DNA of 64,000 nucleotides from CAYNHQ01 sp964397255. Its GTDB lineage: Bacteria; Bdellovibrionota_G; JALEGL01; DATDPG01. Where the stretch lies: NCBI GenBank assembly GCA_964397255.1, contig CAYNHQ010000001.1, positions 485,156 through 549,155 on the forward strand. Reading direction: 5' to 3'. The position numbers and the translations under genes are program-made. The notes under the pieces were generated by a model that had not been told where the DNA came from, did no database searches, and was given only the letters and a program-made list of their open reading frames with translations. Within the stretch, counting starts at the first letter, position 1. Every line of letters starts with the position of its first letter. Shown here piece by piece: positions 53,049 through 60,853 of this stretch.

Positions 53049-53598
53049 CTACAAACCCAGCAAACCCGGACATAAACTCCGTTAAGAGAGATTTAATTTT
53101 CTCGTCGACCAGCCTGCCCTCGCTGTCAAAGACCTGCGCGGCACCCGAAACATAAAGTTGTTTACCGGACCAATATCGGACGCCTAAGGCTCGAAAAATG
53201 GGAAGCCACGCGGTCTGAGAAAGGCGCGTACCGGCCCCCCCTGGCGTGGCTCCCAGAATTGCGACAGGTTTATCTCCGAAGACGTGTGGAATATCCTTCG
53301 CAGGCCGCGAGAGCCAATCAATCGCATTCTTGAGAACTCCTGGAACAGACTGATTGTACTCTGGAGTGACGAGCAATAGGCCATCCGCTTGCGCAATTTG
53401 ATTCTTTAATTGTGTAACCGATTCCGGAATTCCATGTTCGCTTTCCAAATCACCGTCATAAAGTGGAATTCCGGCGATGGTTACGGCTTTCACGTTTATT
53501 CCTTGGGGGGCCAACTCAGTGGCCGACCGCAAAAGGGCGGCATTGAAAGATCCTCTTCGCGTGCTGCCGGCAATTCCGATGATTGTTTTCGTTGCCAT
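53038..53598 (-). CDS. NADPH-dependent FMN reductase / chromate-reductase-like flavoprotein
   Basis: A 186-residue flavodoxin-fold enzyme: GIAGSTRRGSFNAALLRSA forms the FMN phosphate loop, LLLVTPEYNQSVPGVLKNAI binds the isoalloxazine, and LGATPGGAGTRLSQTAW completes the family signature. It reduces FMN, quinones or oxyanions with NAD(P)H in the cytoplasm. The MFS gene overlaps its 3' end, suggesting detoxification plus export, which is inference. It is divergent from the nucleotidyltransferase gene at 53737. Confidence 0.94.
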   Translation of the reverse strand: MATKTIIGIAGSTRRGSFNAALLRSATELAPQGINVKAVTIAGIPLYDGDLESEHGIPESVTQLKNQIAQADGLLLVTPEYNQSVPGVLKNAIDWLSRPAKDIPHVFGDKPVAILGATPGGAGTRLSQTAWLPIFRALGVRYWSGKQLYVSGAAQVFDSEGRLVDEKIKSLLTEFMSGFAGFVGVS

Positions 53599-53736
53599 CT
53601 TGGTCTCTCCATTTCCACAGTTAACTATTTTGAAGAGGTATCATCACCCTGCGTCAGCGAAGTCAAGGAGTGCGTATGATTGCCATGTGGCGCTCCCACG
53701 AGTATGTCTTCAGATTCGAAAAAGCGGGAGAAAAAC

Positions 53737-54573
53737 ATGCAGATAGGTCCGGGAGAAAGCGAACCGCCGGTTGCTCTTATCCTAGCGGGCGGCAAAGGAA
53801 TTCGCATGAGGAGACTCAGCGAATTTCTTCCGAAATGCTCTTTAGTCGTTTATGACCAGCCACTATTGATACGTTTGCTAGGTCACTGCGCCACGGCCAA
53901 GGTCCAAGACGTTTTTATCAGCACCAATGAGCGATTCGACGAGCTTATTCGGTTTATTTGCCAGCCCTTGTCGGATCGCTTCACGTTTCACTTCCGTGTG
54001 GATCGTTCCGTGAAGGGACCCGTGTTGCCTGTACTGGAGCTGGTAAAGGACATCGGCCCGCGGAAGATCCTTTTCTTGCTCGCGGACATTTACCTGGAGC
54101 ACGACACGTTTTTTCAAACTCTTGCCAAGGGAGGCCGAGAAAATGAAATCGTTCTCAACACGTTTGACCAACCGGATACAAACCTGATCCGAAGCGGTTG
54201 CAATGTTGTTGTCAAAGGACAAACCGTCGAACAAATCATCGAAAAACCGACAGAGCAGATGATTTCGGGCAGCACATGCTGGACCGGCTTTGCACAGTTA
54301 CCCGCTTGTTTTTTTTCGCACCTACGGGGATCGGAACATTTCTCTCAGGCGACGTCCACAGGGCATGTGGGCGAGTTATTTGAGATCTTCCGGAGAAACG
54401 ACGGTACAGTCACGCATGAACAGGAGAAGGGTTTAGTGGTCAACATATCTTCGCCGGACGATCTCATGTTGGTTAACGCATTGGAGTTGCGACGAATCGG
54501 CAAACTGCGGCCACAAGAGAAAGGCCCTCTTTTGAAACAGCTTCTTGATATCTACCGAGGCATTGACGCTTAG
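53737..54573 (+). CDS. Sugar nucleotidyltransferase (NTP_transferase family)
   Basis: A GT-A-like enzyme that activates a sugar-1-phosphate with NTP. The signature VALILAGGKGIRMRRLSEFL near the start has the nucleotide loop, LLADIYLEHD holds the metal-binding acid, and VEQIIEKPTEQM is the usual EKP block. The start at 53737 has GGGAG six bases upstream and leaves about 278 residues; the longer frame from 53680 begins inside a region with no clear signal. The EKP and LADIY motifs place it with mannose/glucose-1-phosphate nucleotidyltransferases, but no specific sugar can be given. A GT4 and a sulfotransferase follow. Confidence 0.85.
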   Translation: MQIGPGESEPPVALILAGGKGIRMRRLSEFLPKCSLVVYDQPLLIRLLGHCATAKVQDVFISTNERFDELIRFICQPLSDRFTFHFRVDRSVKGPVLPVLELVKDIGPRKILFLLADIYLEHDTFFQTLAKGGRENEIVLNTFDQPDTNLIRSGCNVVVKGQTVEQIIEKPTEQMISGSTCWTGFAQLPACFFSHLRGSEHFSQATSTGHVGELFEIFRRNDGTVTHEQEKGLVVNISSPDDLMLVNALELRRIGKLRPQEKGPLLKQLLDIYRGIDA

Positions 54574-54603
54574 GCGCAAAAGCATTCATGATATTATTGG
54601 TTC

Positions 54604-55938
54604 ATGAAACCTTCGAGCAAGGGTTCAATTTGCTTTGTCCTACCCGGGGGTACCGGGTATCGGACCGTGCTTCTGACCTTGCGCGACTACTACCATGCCC
54701 AGGGCTTCAACTGCGAGACCATAGACAACCTTTCCTTTCAACGGGCCGATTTTAAAAAGGTACTAGACGCCGCATTTGGAGAGAGCGTTTTTCGATGTGC
54801 ACTTCTTAGCGAGTTGGATCTCGTTACCGGAATTCATCGTTTCGTTCGGGGCACGCCCACGAGGTTGCTTACAGACCACGATTTCCCGGAGCTTTTCGGT
54901 ACCGATCGGACAGGGTTCCACCAATTAGAGGATTCTGAATTCGATAGTCTGAACGAAGAGAGAGAACGAGTTCAACATGAAGCAGAATCTCGAAGCATTG
55001 AAGAAATGATACAAATCGTAAGAACCTTCGAAAAAGACACGCCCAAACATCAGAGTCTTTTAAGAACAATTCAAACCACGTACAATCTGGAGCAATTCAC
55101 TGACGAGGATTACTTCGAATACCTCCTGGATCGCTACGGCAGAGATCAGGTGCGGGCACTCTATCGACATCGGTACAAAGAACACATCCAAAAACAAAGC
55201 TCCGCTTATCAGCGCCTTCGTTATAATGAGCTCACGCATTTGGGGCGCATTTGTGCTTGGACCCGCAGTATGGAAGTGTCCATTCAGGAGGAATACCCGG
55301 AATTCGCTTCGAAAACGATGTATCTTCCGCCGCTCATTCATCTTCCGAGTTCACCTTTACGTCCTGACCAAAAGTTGAAGAGCAAAACCTTGGTGGCCTT
55401 CGGAAAGGGGGGCTTTAACACACAGGGCGAGCTTTCCGCTCTGCGGTTACTCTCAAAACTTCCACCGGAATACCGCGTGAAGCTCATTGGCGTGACACGA
55501 AGCGGTTTCGAGGCGGGACTTCAAACCATGGAAGGAACAGAGATGTACCTACCATTGCTTTCACGCGTCGATTTCTTACACCACATTTCAAACGAAGAAG
55601 TGGCTCGATCTCTTTCAGAAGCTTCGTTCTTCCTGCGTGTGGGTGGGGCAGGGAGAATGCCCATCGGCATTTGCGAGGCCCTTTCACATGGCTTACCGGT
55701 GGTATGCGCTGGAGCGGAGACAGAAGAAGGCGTCATTGATCATGGAAAGAACGGTTTTCTACTGGATACTCCCAGAATTATGGATGCTCAATTGTCTGAG
55801 GTGGCTTCGTGGATTCTTTCCCTCGAGCAGGAACCGGCCCGGTACAAGGAAGTTTCGGAAAGCGCGTTCGAACGGGCCAAGCTTTTCGATGTCCGACAAT
55901 GGAGTACGATCCTTCACTCATTGGTCGAATGTCGATGA
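54604..55938 (+). CDS. GT4-like glycosyltransferase with unusual insert
   Basis: A 444-residue protein whose C-terminal half is GT-B-like: VAFGKGGFNTQGELSALRLL, then FLRVGGAGRMPIGICEALSH and GLPVVCAGAETEEGV, the donor-site glutamate region. The N-terminal half is unusual. After an opening GGTGYRTVLLTLRDYYHAQG it has a highly charged helical stretch (near residues 115-205) rich in Glu and Arg that I do not recognise. The stop overlaps the sulfotransferase start as ATGA. It lies 30 bases after the nucleotidyltransferase gene, so the three genes probably make and modify one glycan. Confidence 0.78.
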   Translation: MKPSSKGSICFVLPGGTGYRTVLLTLRDYYHAQGFNCETIDNLSFQRADFKKVLDAAFGESVFRCALLSELDLVTGIHRFVRGTPTRLLTDHDFPELFGTDRTGFHQLEDSEFDSLNEERERVQHEAESRSIEEMIQIVRTFEKDTPKHQSLLRTIQTTYNLEQFTDEDYFEYLLDRYGRDQVRALYRHRYKEHIQKQSSAYQRLRYNELTHLGRICAWTRSMEVSIQEEYPEFASKTMYLPPLIHLPSSPLRPDQKLKSKTLVAFGKGGFNTQGELSALRLLSKLPPEYRVKLIGVTRSGFEAGLQTMEGTEMYLPLLSRVDFLHHISNEEVARSLSEASFFLRVGGAGRMPIGICEALSHGLPVVCAGAETEEGVIDHGKNGFLLDTPRIMDAQLSEVASWILSLEQEPARYKEVSESAFERAKLFDVRQWSTILHSLVECR

Positions 55939-56720
55939 AAAAAAGAGATCAACTTTTCTTGATCGGAGGGGCGCCAAGAAGCGGTACATCCGCTGTGGCC
56001 GGCGTTTTATACCATTGCGGTCTACACATGGAATTCGATCACCGCGCGCTGGAACTCCAGGTTCCGGGCCGTCCCGGTGCAATGCGCGACGCCACCCGAT
56101 CTGACGGAAAGTATGATTTATATGAAGTATCGAAGGTGTTTTCCTTTAACGAATCGATTCTCAACAGGTGCTATGGTGGCCTCGACAATCCGCCACCCGA
56201 AAGCATGCTCAAAATAGATTTCGACCTGCTCGCGGTCATGGCAACCCTCGGCTCATTAATACCAAAATTCCCATTTGCGCTTAAAGATCCTCGATTCGCC
56301 TTTACCTTTTCACTCTGGAAGCGCGCCCTGGAAAAAAGCCATCAAATGGAAATCATCGCGGTCATGGTCATTCGGCATCCGTTGGAAGGTGCAAAGGCTC
56401 TGCTCAAGAGAGGCCATGTGCCGGATAGCGTGACCGCTCTCGATCTTTGGCTCCGGATCAATCGGCAGATCAAGAACCTGCACGACAAATACGGCGCTTA
56501 TTTGATTCAATACTCGGGAGACAGGGAGGCATTTCAGGATCAGATGGAAGCATTATGCGGAAAATTGAAAGTCCGGTTTTCACAGAAAGGTTTTTCGAAG
56601 GCGTTTAGCCCATCTAAACCTGACCGCTTGAGTGAGAGCGAGTTACAATCGCATCCTTTAGGTGAAGTGATTCGAAACACTTACGAATACCTCGTCGAAC
56701 GGACAGTGTCGGCGAAATAA
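55935..56720 (+). CDS. Sulfotransferase-family protein
   Basis: A 261-residue cytoplasmic protein with the 5'-phosphosulfate loop at LIGGAPRSGTSAVAGVLYH, residues 10-28. The 3'-phosphate-binding region is in VMVIRHPLEGAKALLKRG near residue 140 (family RxPxxxxxS). It would transfer sulfate from PAPS to an acceptor hydroxyl. The ATG shares four bases with the GT4 stop. PAPS production by cysDNC at the left of this window would supply it, and cysQ would remove PAP. The acceptor is presumably the glycan of the preceding GT4; another P-loop kinase role cannot be excluded. Confidence 0.75.
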   Translation: MKKRDQLFLIGGAPRSGTSAVAGVLYHCGLHMEFDHRALELQVPGRPGAMRDATRSDGKYDLYEVSKVFSFNESILNRCYGGLDNPPPESMLKIDFDLLAVMATLGSLIPKFPFALKDPRFAFTFSLWKRALEKSHQMEIIAVMVIRHPLEGAKALLKRGHVPDSVTALDLWLRINRQIKNLHDKYGAYLIQYSGDREAFQDQMEALCGKLKVRFSQKGFSKAFSPSKPDRLSESELQSHPLGEVIRNTYEYLVERTVSAK

Positions 56721-56836
56721 GGGCCCTTCACCCCTTTGGGAGCAGAGCATGAAGAGGAAGCGGTTCAATATCGTCGTGTATTGCCAGAGTTCTTATCCCG
56801 TTTCGAAGCGACGTGCCTCAAGTCATTACTGTAAGC

Positions 56837-58618
56837 TTATGCGGTGCTTCCGATTTGGGCGACCGAAGCGCGAAGTCCATCTTCCGGCATTCCAGAAAGA
56901 ACGGTTTTTAGGTCTAGCGCACCTGAAGATGGGAGCGCATTGGAAACACGCGGATTGGGCGCCGCTTCCCCGTTCTCGAAATAATGAACGACTTTCTCTG
57001 GAATAAATTTGTAAAATATCCCCATCGAGTTGCGAATCTGGTTGTGATAGTAGCTGGGGGGTTTCATCGTATCGCCAGAATAAAAGGCCTGGAACTCCCG
57101 GTCGGTCAAAAAGCGCTGTTTGGTTTCCACATAATTTCCCCCCAATCCTTTGCCCGAAAGCACGGATCGAAGAAGGTTCATCCATTTGGGAAGAGGGTGC
57201 CAGTTGGCTTGGAACCGTCTCCAAATTCTTTTGGGAGCAAAAGAGTATTGGGCGAGGTCGATCATATGATCGTAAAATTCGACGTAGGAATAACTCTTCG
57301 GCCGTACGTTCAGGCTCGAACTGCCGTTGAGAAAATAGAAAGGCACATCGAGAACACGATTTTCCTCCTGATATTGTTTGTAAAGCGGCGCCGAGTTTCC
57401 GAAGGCGGTAATCAGATTATAATTGGGATAAATTCCAGGGGCGAGATCGATGAATTTCTTGGTCAATTCGAACGGTTCCGGGCCCGCATCCGCGTCGATG
57501 CCAAAAAGGAAATTGGTGGAAACATACGGAATGTAGCGCGCGATCATATTCAGCTGCTCAGCCACCATTTTTACCTTTTCCAAACCAAAGGTTTTTTGCT
57601 TCTTCGCCTTATCGTTAAAATCAAACCACGACTCCACTCCCGGCAACATCACGACGAAATTATTCTTCTTTAGGCGTTTCACATTGGTCTCATTGAGGAG
57701 AGAGAGGCTGCTTTCCCCTCCGAAGGCCATCCTCCCCGGCGGAACAACGGACTCGATGATATCCATATATTCATTGAAACGGACGCCGAAATTGGGATCG
57801 TACCAACTGATGATGGGAGGCTTCGGCTGGCTTTGCAGGAAACGAAGATCCTCCCGGAGTTGCTCGTAAGGAAGCGGCTGGTAATCGATCTGGGAATCGA
57901 TGCAAAAGCTACAGCGATAGGGACAGCCCAAACTTCCGATCATCGGAACCACATGAACCACGCGGGTTTTGGCAATATTTAACTGAACGAATTTCCAACG
58001 CTCCCGGATGCTCGGAAGCGACTTCGGTTGTTCTTTGGCGCTGAGCCAAATCCCTTCCTGAAGTTGTGGGGAGAAGTCGCTCAAGAGATCCCGAATGAGT
58101 TCTCGATCGGTGAGCCCTAAAACGTAGTCGAAATATCTTTTGGCGTCCTCGGCGAACGCTCGAGCGTGAGGGCCACCCAAGACGGTGACGACATTTTTTC
58201 CCCTGAAAAGATTGGAGATGCTGTAGGCCGTATACGCAGACTGTGTAAACGTGCTGAGGAAGAGAATATCAATGTCACCCGGGAGTTCGTTGTAAAGATC
58301 CTCGAAACCGGTGTAGCTGACGAAATATACCTCATGTCCCAACTGCTCAATCCACGTCGCAACAAACTGCGGCATCAGCGAGGTGTAGTTGGGATTCACG
58401 ATTCTCGCGTAGGGCGACTTCGTCGGCTGACATGTGATGAGGTCCACGACGCCCACCTTGAGGGGACGATTTCGTGTCACAAAAATGGTATCCAAAAATA
58501 AATGAGGACGATCCTTCACTTTCCCCATATCAGATCGCAGACCGTTGGTCTCCTTATATATAAAGGAGATTATTGAGAATCTTTCCCGTGGGCTAAACGT
58601 ACTTCCCGTGCCCGCCAA
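56837..58618 (-). CDS. B12-binding-domain radical SAM protein
   Basis: After 60 residues of N-terminal extension comes a cobalamin-binding domain (QFVATWIEQLGHEVYFVSYT, VTVLGGPHARAFAED). The radical SAM core has the cluster cysteines in IGSLGCPYRCSFCIDSQ, followed by WYDPNFGVRF and a long C-terminal region (FGNSAPLYKQYQEENR). It is distinct from the enzyme at 15600, sharing only the general architecture. Residue 31 is an ATG (58528) that gives MGKVKDRPHL and could be the true start. It is alone between the sulfotransferase gene and the cassette-like region. The substrate is unknown. Confidence 0.88.
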   Translation of the reverse strand: MAGTGSTFSPRERFSIISFIYKETNGLRSDMGKVKDRPHLFLDTIFVTRNRPLKVGVVDLITCQPTKSPYARIVNPNYTSLMPQFVATWIEQLGHEVYFVSYTGFEDLYNELPGDIDILFLSTFTQSAYTAYSISNLFRGKNVVTVLGGPHARAFAEDAKRYFDYVLGLTDRELIRDLLSDFSPQLQEGIWLSAKEQPKSLPSIRERWKFVQLNIAKTRVVHVVPMIGSLGCPYRCSFCIDSQIDYQPLPYEQLREDLRFLQSQPKPPIISWYDPNFGVRFNEYMDIIESVVPPGRMAFGGESSLSLLNETNVKRLKKNNFVVMLPGVESWFDFNDKAKKQKTFGLEKVKMVAEQLNMIARYIPYVSTNFLFGIDADAGPEPFELTKKFIDLAPGIYPNYNLITAFGNSAPLYKQYQEENRVLDVPFYFLNGSSSLNVRPKSYSYVEFYDHMIDLAQYSFAPKRIWRRFQANWHPLPKWMNLLRSVLSGKGLGGNYVETKQRFLTDREFQAFYSGDTMKPPSYYHNQIRNSMGIFYKFIPEKVVHYFENGEAAPNPRVSNALPSSGALDLKTVLSGMPEDGLRASVAQIGSTA

Positions 58619-58638
58619 GGAACACTACCGACTTGGAA

Positions 58639-58670
58639 CTCGGCTACAACTGGCGCTCCCCACGTGAACG
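58639..58670 (+). repeat. Module-boundary repeat copy 1 (partial)
   Basis: This copy carries the core CGGCTACAACTGGCGCTCCC followed by CACGTGAACGG. It matches the second half-unit of copy 5 and, through TGGCGCTCCC, copies 2 and 3. It stands at the left end of the small-module region, just past the radical SAM gene and before the first toxin-antitoxin pair. Confidence 0.6.
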
Positions 58671-58687
58671 GTGTCGAACCGCCTCTG

Positions 58688-58966
58688 CTATCGTTTTACT
58701 CGAACCCAGCGACCATCGTGAGCACGTTTCCAAAGTCGACCTTTACGCTCGTCAGCGAGCGCTTCCCTCAGGTCCCGCATCAAAGCGTCACTTTTTTTAA
58801 TATCTCCCGTTTCCATAAACGCTTCGTACTCTCCCATAGGGATCATGGCACCTACCGCTGCTCCGTCTTTGGTCAAAATAAAAGCGCGTCCTTCCTCTTC
58901 CATCGCTCGAACAAGGTAGAGAAGCTTTGCTTTCGCTTTTGAAACCGACAGAATTTCTTGTCTCAT
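58688..58966 (-). CDS. Phd/YefM-family antitoxin
   Basis: A 92-residue DNA-binding antitoxin: EILSVSKAKAKLLYLVRAME is the Phd/YefM N-terminal fold, FILTKDGAAVGAMIPMGEYE its dimer-forming strand, and the disordered C-terminal tail is basic (RWVRVKR). It would neutralise the toxin encoded immediately upstream on the same strand, with a one-base overlap. The toxin gene comes first, the reverse of the usual Phd-type order, though other families do this. A repeat copy lies just beyond its 3' end. Confidence 0.9.
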   Translation of the reverse strand: MRQEILSVSKAKAKLLYLVRAMEEEGRAFILTKDGAAVGAMIPMGEYEAFMETGDIKKSDALMRDLREALADERKGRLWKRAHDGRWVRVKR

Positions 58967-59223
58967 TAATGTCCTCCATACACGAGTTTGCGGTATTCAA
59001 TGACCAGCACCAATACCTCCACTCGGTGTTCATAGATTTTGTAGAGAATTCGGAACGTCGATACTCGCTCGGACCAAATTCCCTTCAGATCATCACGCAA
59101 AGGCTTTCCCAGTTTCGGATTCGTGGCGATTCTAGTTAGCCCTTTGTCTACCTGCTTCCGCAACCTCGCATCCAGCGCGTCATATTGCCGCCGGGCCTTG
59201 TCGGTAAACAGGATTTGATACAC
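58966..59223 (-). CDS. ParE/RelE-family toxin
   Basis: An 85-residue toxin with the RelE/ParE fold: YQILFTDKARRQYDALDARL, KQVDKGLTRIATNPKLGKPL, then GIWSERVSTFRILYKIYEHR, the strand with the key Arg/Tyr positions. RelE members cleave mRNA on the ribosome; ParE members block gyrase, and which applies here is unclear. The gene comes first in the pair and has its own promoter with a palindromic operator at 59226-59258. The pair occupies the first module of the region delimited by the repeat. Confidence 0.88.
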   Translation of the reverse strand: MYQILFTDKARRQYDALDARLRKQVDKGLTRIATNPKLGKPLRDDLKGIWSERVSTFRILYKIYEHRVEVLVLVIEYRKLVYGGH

Positions 59224-59225
59224 GT

Positions 59226-59258
59226 GACTATTTTAATAGTCTCCGATAAAAAAATCAA
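59226..59258 (-). promoter_or_regulatory. Promoter and palindromic operator of the first toxin-antitoxin pair
   Basis: On the minus strand TTGATT (59258-59253) and TAAAAT (59235-59230), 17 bases apart, form a good promoter. A perfect inverted repeat, GACTATT-TT-AATAGTC (59226-59241), covers the -10 box. This is where an autorepressing toxin-antitoxin complex is expected to bind. It ends three bases before the toxin start. Confidence 0.6.
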
Positions 59259-59384
59259 CCCCAATCGGCCCAATAGGGTCCATGAGGAGGTCTCATTCCA
59301 GCTAACAAAGAAAGCGGAGAGAGTAGTAACGTAAGAATCAGGAGCGAGGGAACGAGTGCCACTGCCATCATTATTGGAATTTTA

Positions 59385-59801
59385 ATGTTCGTCGTCATCG
59401 AGCCTAAGCCGTTGCCGTTTACAAAAATTCTCGTTCGAGATGCACTTAAAGTAGGTGAGGAAATTGAGCCTCGCGTTTTAGAGGTATTGCCTGCCGCACT
59501 TCTTCACTTTCCACGGCATTTCATCGGGCTTGGGGATCTTCCCCATGATTTGGTGGAAACAATGCGCGCCATCAATGCAAGAAAAGCAGAGGGCCCTGAT
59601 TTTCGTTGGGTGAAGTATAAGGATGCGCTTCGTTGGGCGAACCATCCATTGAAAGACGGTCGCACAAAACCCGTTCGTGAGCATCGCATCAACAAAACAT
59701 TGCGCCTGCATCCCAGTATTAATCGGAAGTTGGCGGTTCTGGCGAAGAAACGACAGACCACGGAAACCGATATTGTCGAACAACTCATTCGTTCCGCTTA
59801 G
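59385..59801 (+). CDS. Small protein with C-terminal ribbon-helix-helix-like segment
   Basis: A 138-residue protein I cannot assign to a family. The N-terminal 70 residues are hydrophobic and mixed (VVIEPKPLPFTKILVRDALK, HDLVETMRAINARKA). The last 40 residues (RINKTLRLHPSINRKLAVLA, then KRQTTETDIVEQLIRS) have the strand-helix-helix pattern of CopG/Arc-type DNA-binding antitoxins. It could be an orphan antitoxin or regulator. It is divergent from the first toxin-antitoxin pair and followed by a repeat copy. About 160 bases upstream hold no other feature I can see. Confidence 0.6.
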   Translation: MFVVIEPKPLPFTKILVRDALKVGEEIEPRVLEVLPAALLHFPRHFIGLGDLPHDLVETMRAINARKAEGPDFRWVKYKDALRWANHPLKDGRTKPVREHRINKTLRLHPSINRKLAVLAKKRQTTETDIVEQLIRSA

Positions 59802-59891
59802 ACATGCGACCTTCGTTTCCAGCACGCTAAAATTCTCGGGCCCTTAAACCGACAGTTCCACTACTTCGGATTGTATATTATGAATTTTCCT

Positions 59892-59940
59892 GTTGGCGCT
59901 CCCTGCGTGTAGCTAATTGAACCCTGCATCTAGGGTCATT
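59892..59940 (+). repeat. Module-boundary repeat copy 2
   Basis: This copy reads TTGGCGCTCCCTGCGTGTAG, then CTAATTGAACCCTGCATCTA and GGGTCATT. It aligns with copy 3 over about 48 bases with few differences (ACCCT-CATCTA-GGTCATT shared) and with copies 4 and 5 through GTGTAGCT. It separates the gene at 59385 from the second toxin-antitoxin pair, whose toxin gene stop lies in the end of the repeat. Confidence 0.7.
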
Positions 59941-60223
59941 TTCGAAGGAGCCTTTGTGATTCGAGACCTGGAGAAATCACGGTTACGATCTGAATGATTT
60001 TTCCCAAGATACGGTAGATGACTCGATACTTCTTAAAAACAACCCGTCGAAATGCAACATTCTCAGGAACAACGGATCCGGAAAGAGGATGCCGCGACAA
60101 TCGGTCAACGGAATGAATCGACTGATCGATAAACTTGGATGCTGTTGAAGGAGAATCTTTCGCGATAAAATTAGCGATTTCTTCAATACGTCGTAACGCT
60201 ACCGCCGACCAAACTATTTCCAC
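59936..60223 (-). CDS. ParE-family toxin (second pair)
   Basis: A 95-residue ParE/RelE-fold toxin: IVWSAVALRRIEEIANFIAK is the characteristic helix pair, SIHSVDRLSRHPLSGSVVPE the middle, and FRRVVFKKYRVIYRILGKII the strands with the conserved arginine and tyrosine. ParE proteins inhibit DNA gyrase. Its gene follows and overlaps the antitoxin gene by 10 bases, the usual order. Its 3' end runs into repeat copy 2. Confidence 0.92.
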   Translation of the reverse strand: MEIVWSAVALRRIEEIANFIAKDSPSTASKFIDQSIHSVDRLSRHPLSGSVVPENVAFRRVVFKKYRVIYRILGKIIQIVTVISPGLESQRLLRK

Positions 60224-60486
60224 TTTTCTTGAAGCTTTCGTATACGAGATACGGCAGTTTTGTGAGGTATGGCTTTCCCAGATTCTAAATCAGCCACACC
60301 GGCTGCTATATTTCGCAGGACATCTTGTTCTTCTAGGAGACGGTTATACTCGGTTTGCGAGATTAGAATCACAGAATCGCCATCTTTTTGGGTGACCAGA
60401 TAGGGAATACCTTTTCCCACTTCTTTAAGCGTTTCGTAGAGGTCATTTCGAAATACGGTTGCCGATTTAATTTTTGGAATTGCCAT
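60214..60486 (-). CDS. Phd/YefM-family antitoxin (second pair)
   Basis: A 90-residue antitoxin: IKSATVFRNDLYETLKEVGK, then IPYLVTQKDGDSVILISQTE and YNRLLEEQDVLRNIAAGVAD. This is the Phd/YefM DNA-binding dimer domain followed by a toxin-wrapping tail. It comes first in the operon, with the ParE gene overlapping by 10 bases. Upstream are a -35 TTGACA and two palindromic ACGTACG-type sites at 60494-60523, so self-repression is likely. Confidence 0.92.
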   Translation of the reverse strand: MAIPKIKSATVFRNDLYETLKEVGKGIPYLVTQKDGDSVILISQTEYNRLLEEQDVLRNIAAGVADLESGKAIPHKTAVSRIRKLQEKWK

Positions 60487-60493
60487 AACTGAA

Positions 60494-60523
60494 AACGTAC
60501 GCTATTACGTACGTATCTGTCAA
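60494..60523 (-). promoter_or_regulatory. Promoter and operator of the second toxin-antitoxin pair
   Basis: A perfect -35 box (TTGACA, 60523-60518 on the minus strand) precedes two self-complementary sites, ACGTACG at 60495-60501 and ACGTACGTA at 60507-60515, five bases apart. The -10 is weak (TACGTT, 18 bases away) and coincides with the first site. The paired palindromes are the likely binding sites for the antitoxin dimer. Confidence 0.5.
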
Positions 60524-60557
60524 GGGCCTGGTCAAGACACTCTCTACTCAGCTAGCT

Positions 60558-60605
60558 TTGGCGCTCCCAGCATGTAGCTGGTTGTACCCTACATCTATGG
60601 TCATT
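60558..60605 (+). repeat. Module-boundary repeat copy 3
   Basis: This copy reads TTGGCGCTCCCAGCATGTAG, then CTGGTTGTACCCTACATCTA and TGGTCATT. It is closest to copy 2, and its GTAGCTGGTTGTACCCTACATC is identical to copy 4. It separates the second toxin-antitoxin pair from hicAB and lies immediately before the hicA promoter. Confidence 0.75.
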
Positions 60606-60624
60606 CTTTTTTCGTACAGGTTGA

Positions 60625-60652
60625 TTGACTTGTATACGTATATGTATACAAT
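60625..60652 (+). promoter_or_regulatory. hicAB promoter with palindromic operator
   Basis: TTGACT (60625-60630) and TACAAT (60647-60652), spaced by 16 bases, make a promoter. A perfect inverted repeat, TTGTATAC (60630-60637) and GTATACAA (60644-60651) around GTATAT, overlaps the spacer and the -10. The HTH-bearing HicB antitoxin is the obvious binder. The expected transcription start falls at about 60659, the hicA GTG itself, so the hicA message may be leaderless. Confidence 0.6.
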
Positions 60653-60658
60653 TAAACA

Positions 60659-60853
60659 GTGAAGGCTAAGGATCTCAAGAGGCGTCTTAAAGCGCTGGGA
60701 TGGTGGGATACCGGCCGGGGATCGAAACATGAAAAGTGGACCAATGGCGTTCACACCATTGCCGTGCCGAGACATAAGGAAATTCCGGAAGGAACGGCGC
60801 GGGCGATTCTAAAGGAAGCAGATGAGTATGGAGGAAAGGAGAGTCAATCATGA
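60659..60853 (+). CDS. hicA: HicA-family mRNA interferase toxin
   Basis: A 64-residue double-stranded-RNA-binding-fold toxin. The family pattern is clear: VKAKDLKRRLKALGWWDTGR, then GSKHEKWTNGVHTIAVPRHK, with the catalytic histidine in GSKHEKW, and EIPEGTARAILKEA at the end. HicA cuts mRNA independently of the ribosome. The start is a GTG with no ribosome site in front, consistent with a leaderless transcript. It overlaps hicB by four bases, the usual order. Confidence 0.93.
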   Translation: MKAKDLKRRLKALGWWDTGRGSKHEKWTNGVHTIAVPRHKEIPEGTARAILKEADEYGGKESQS

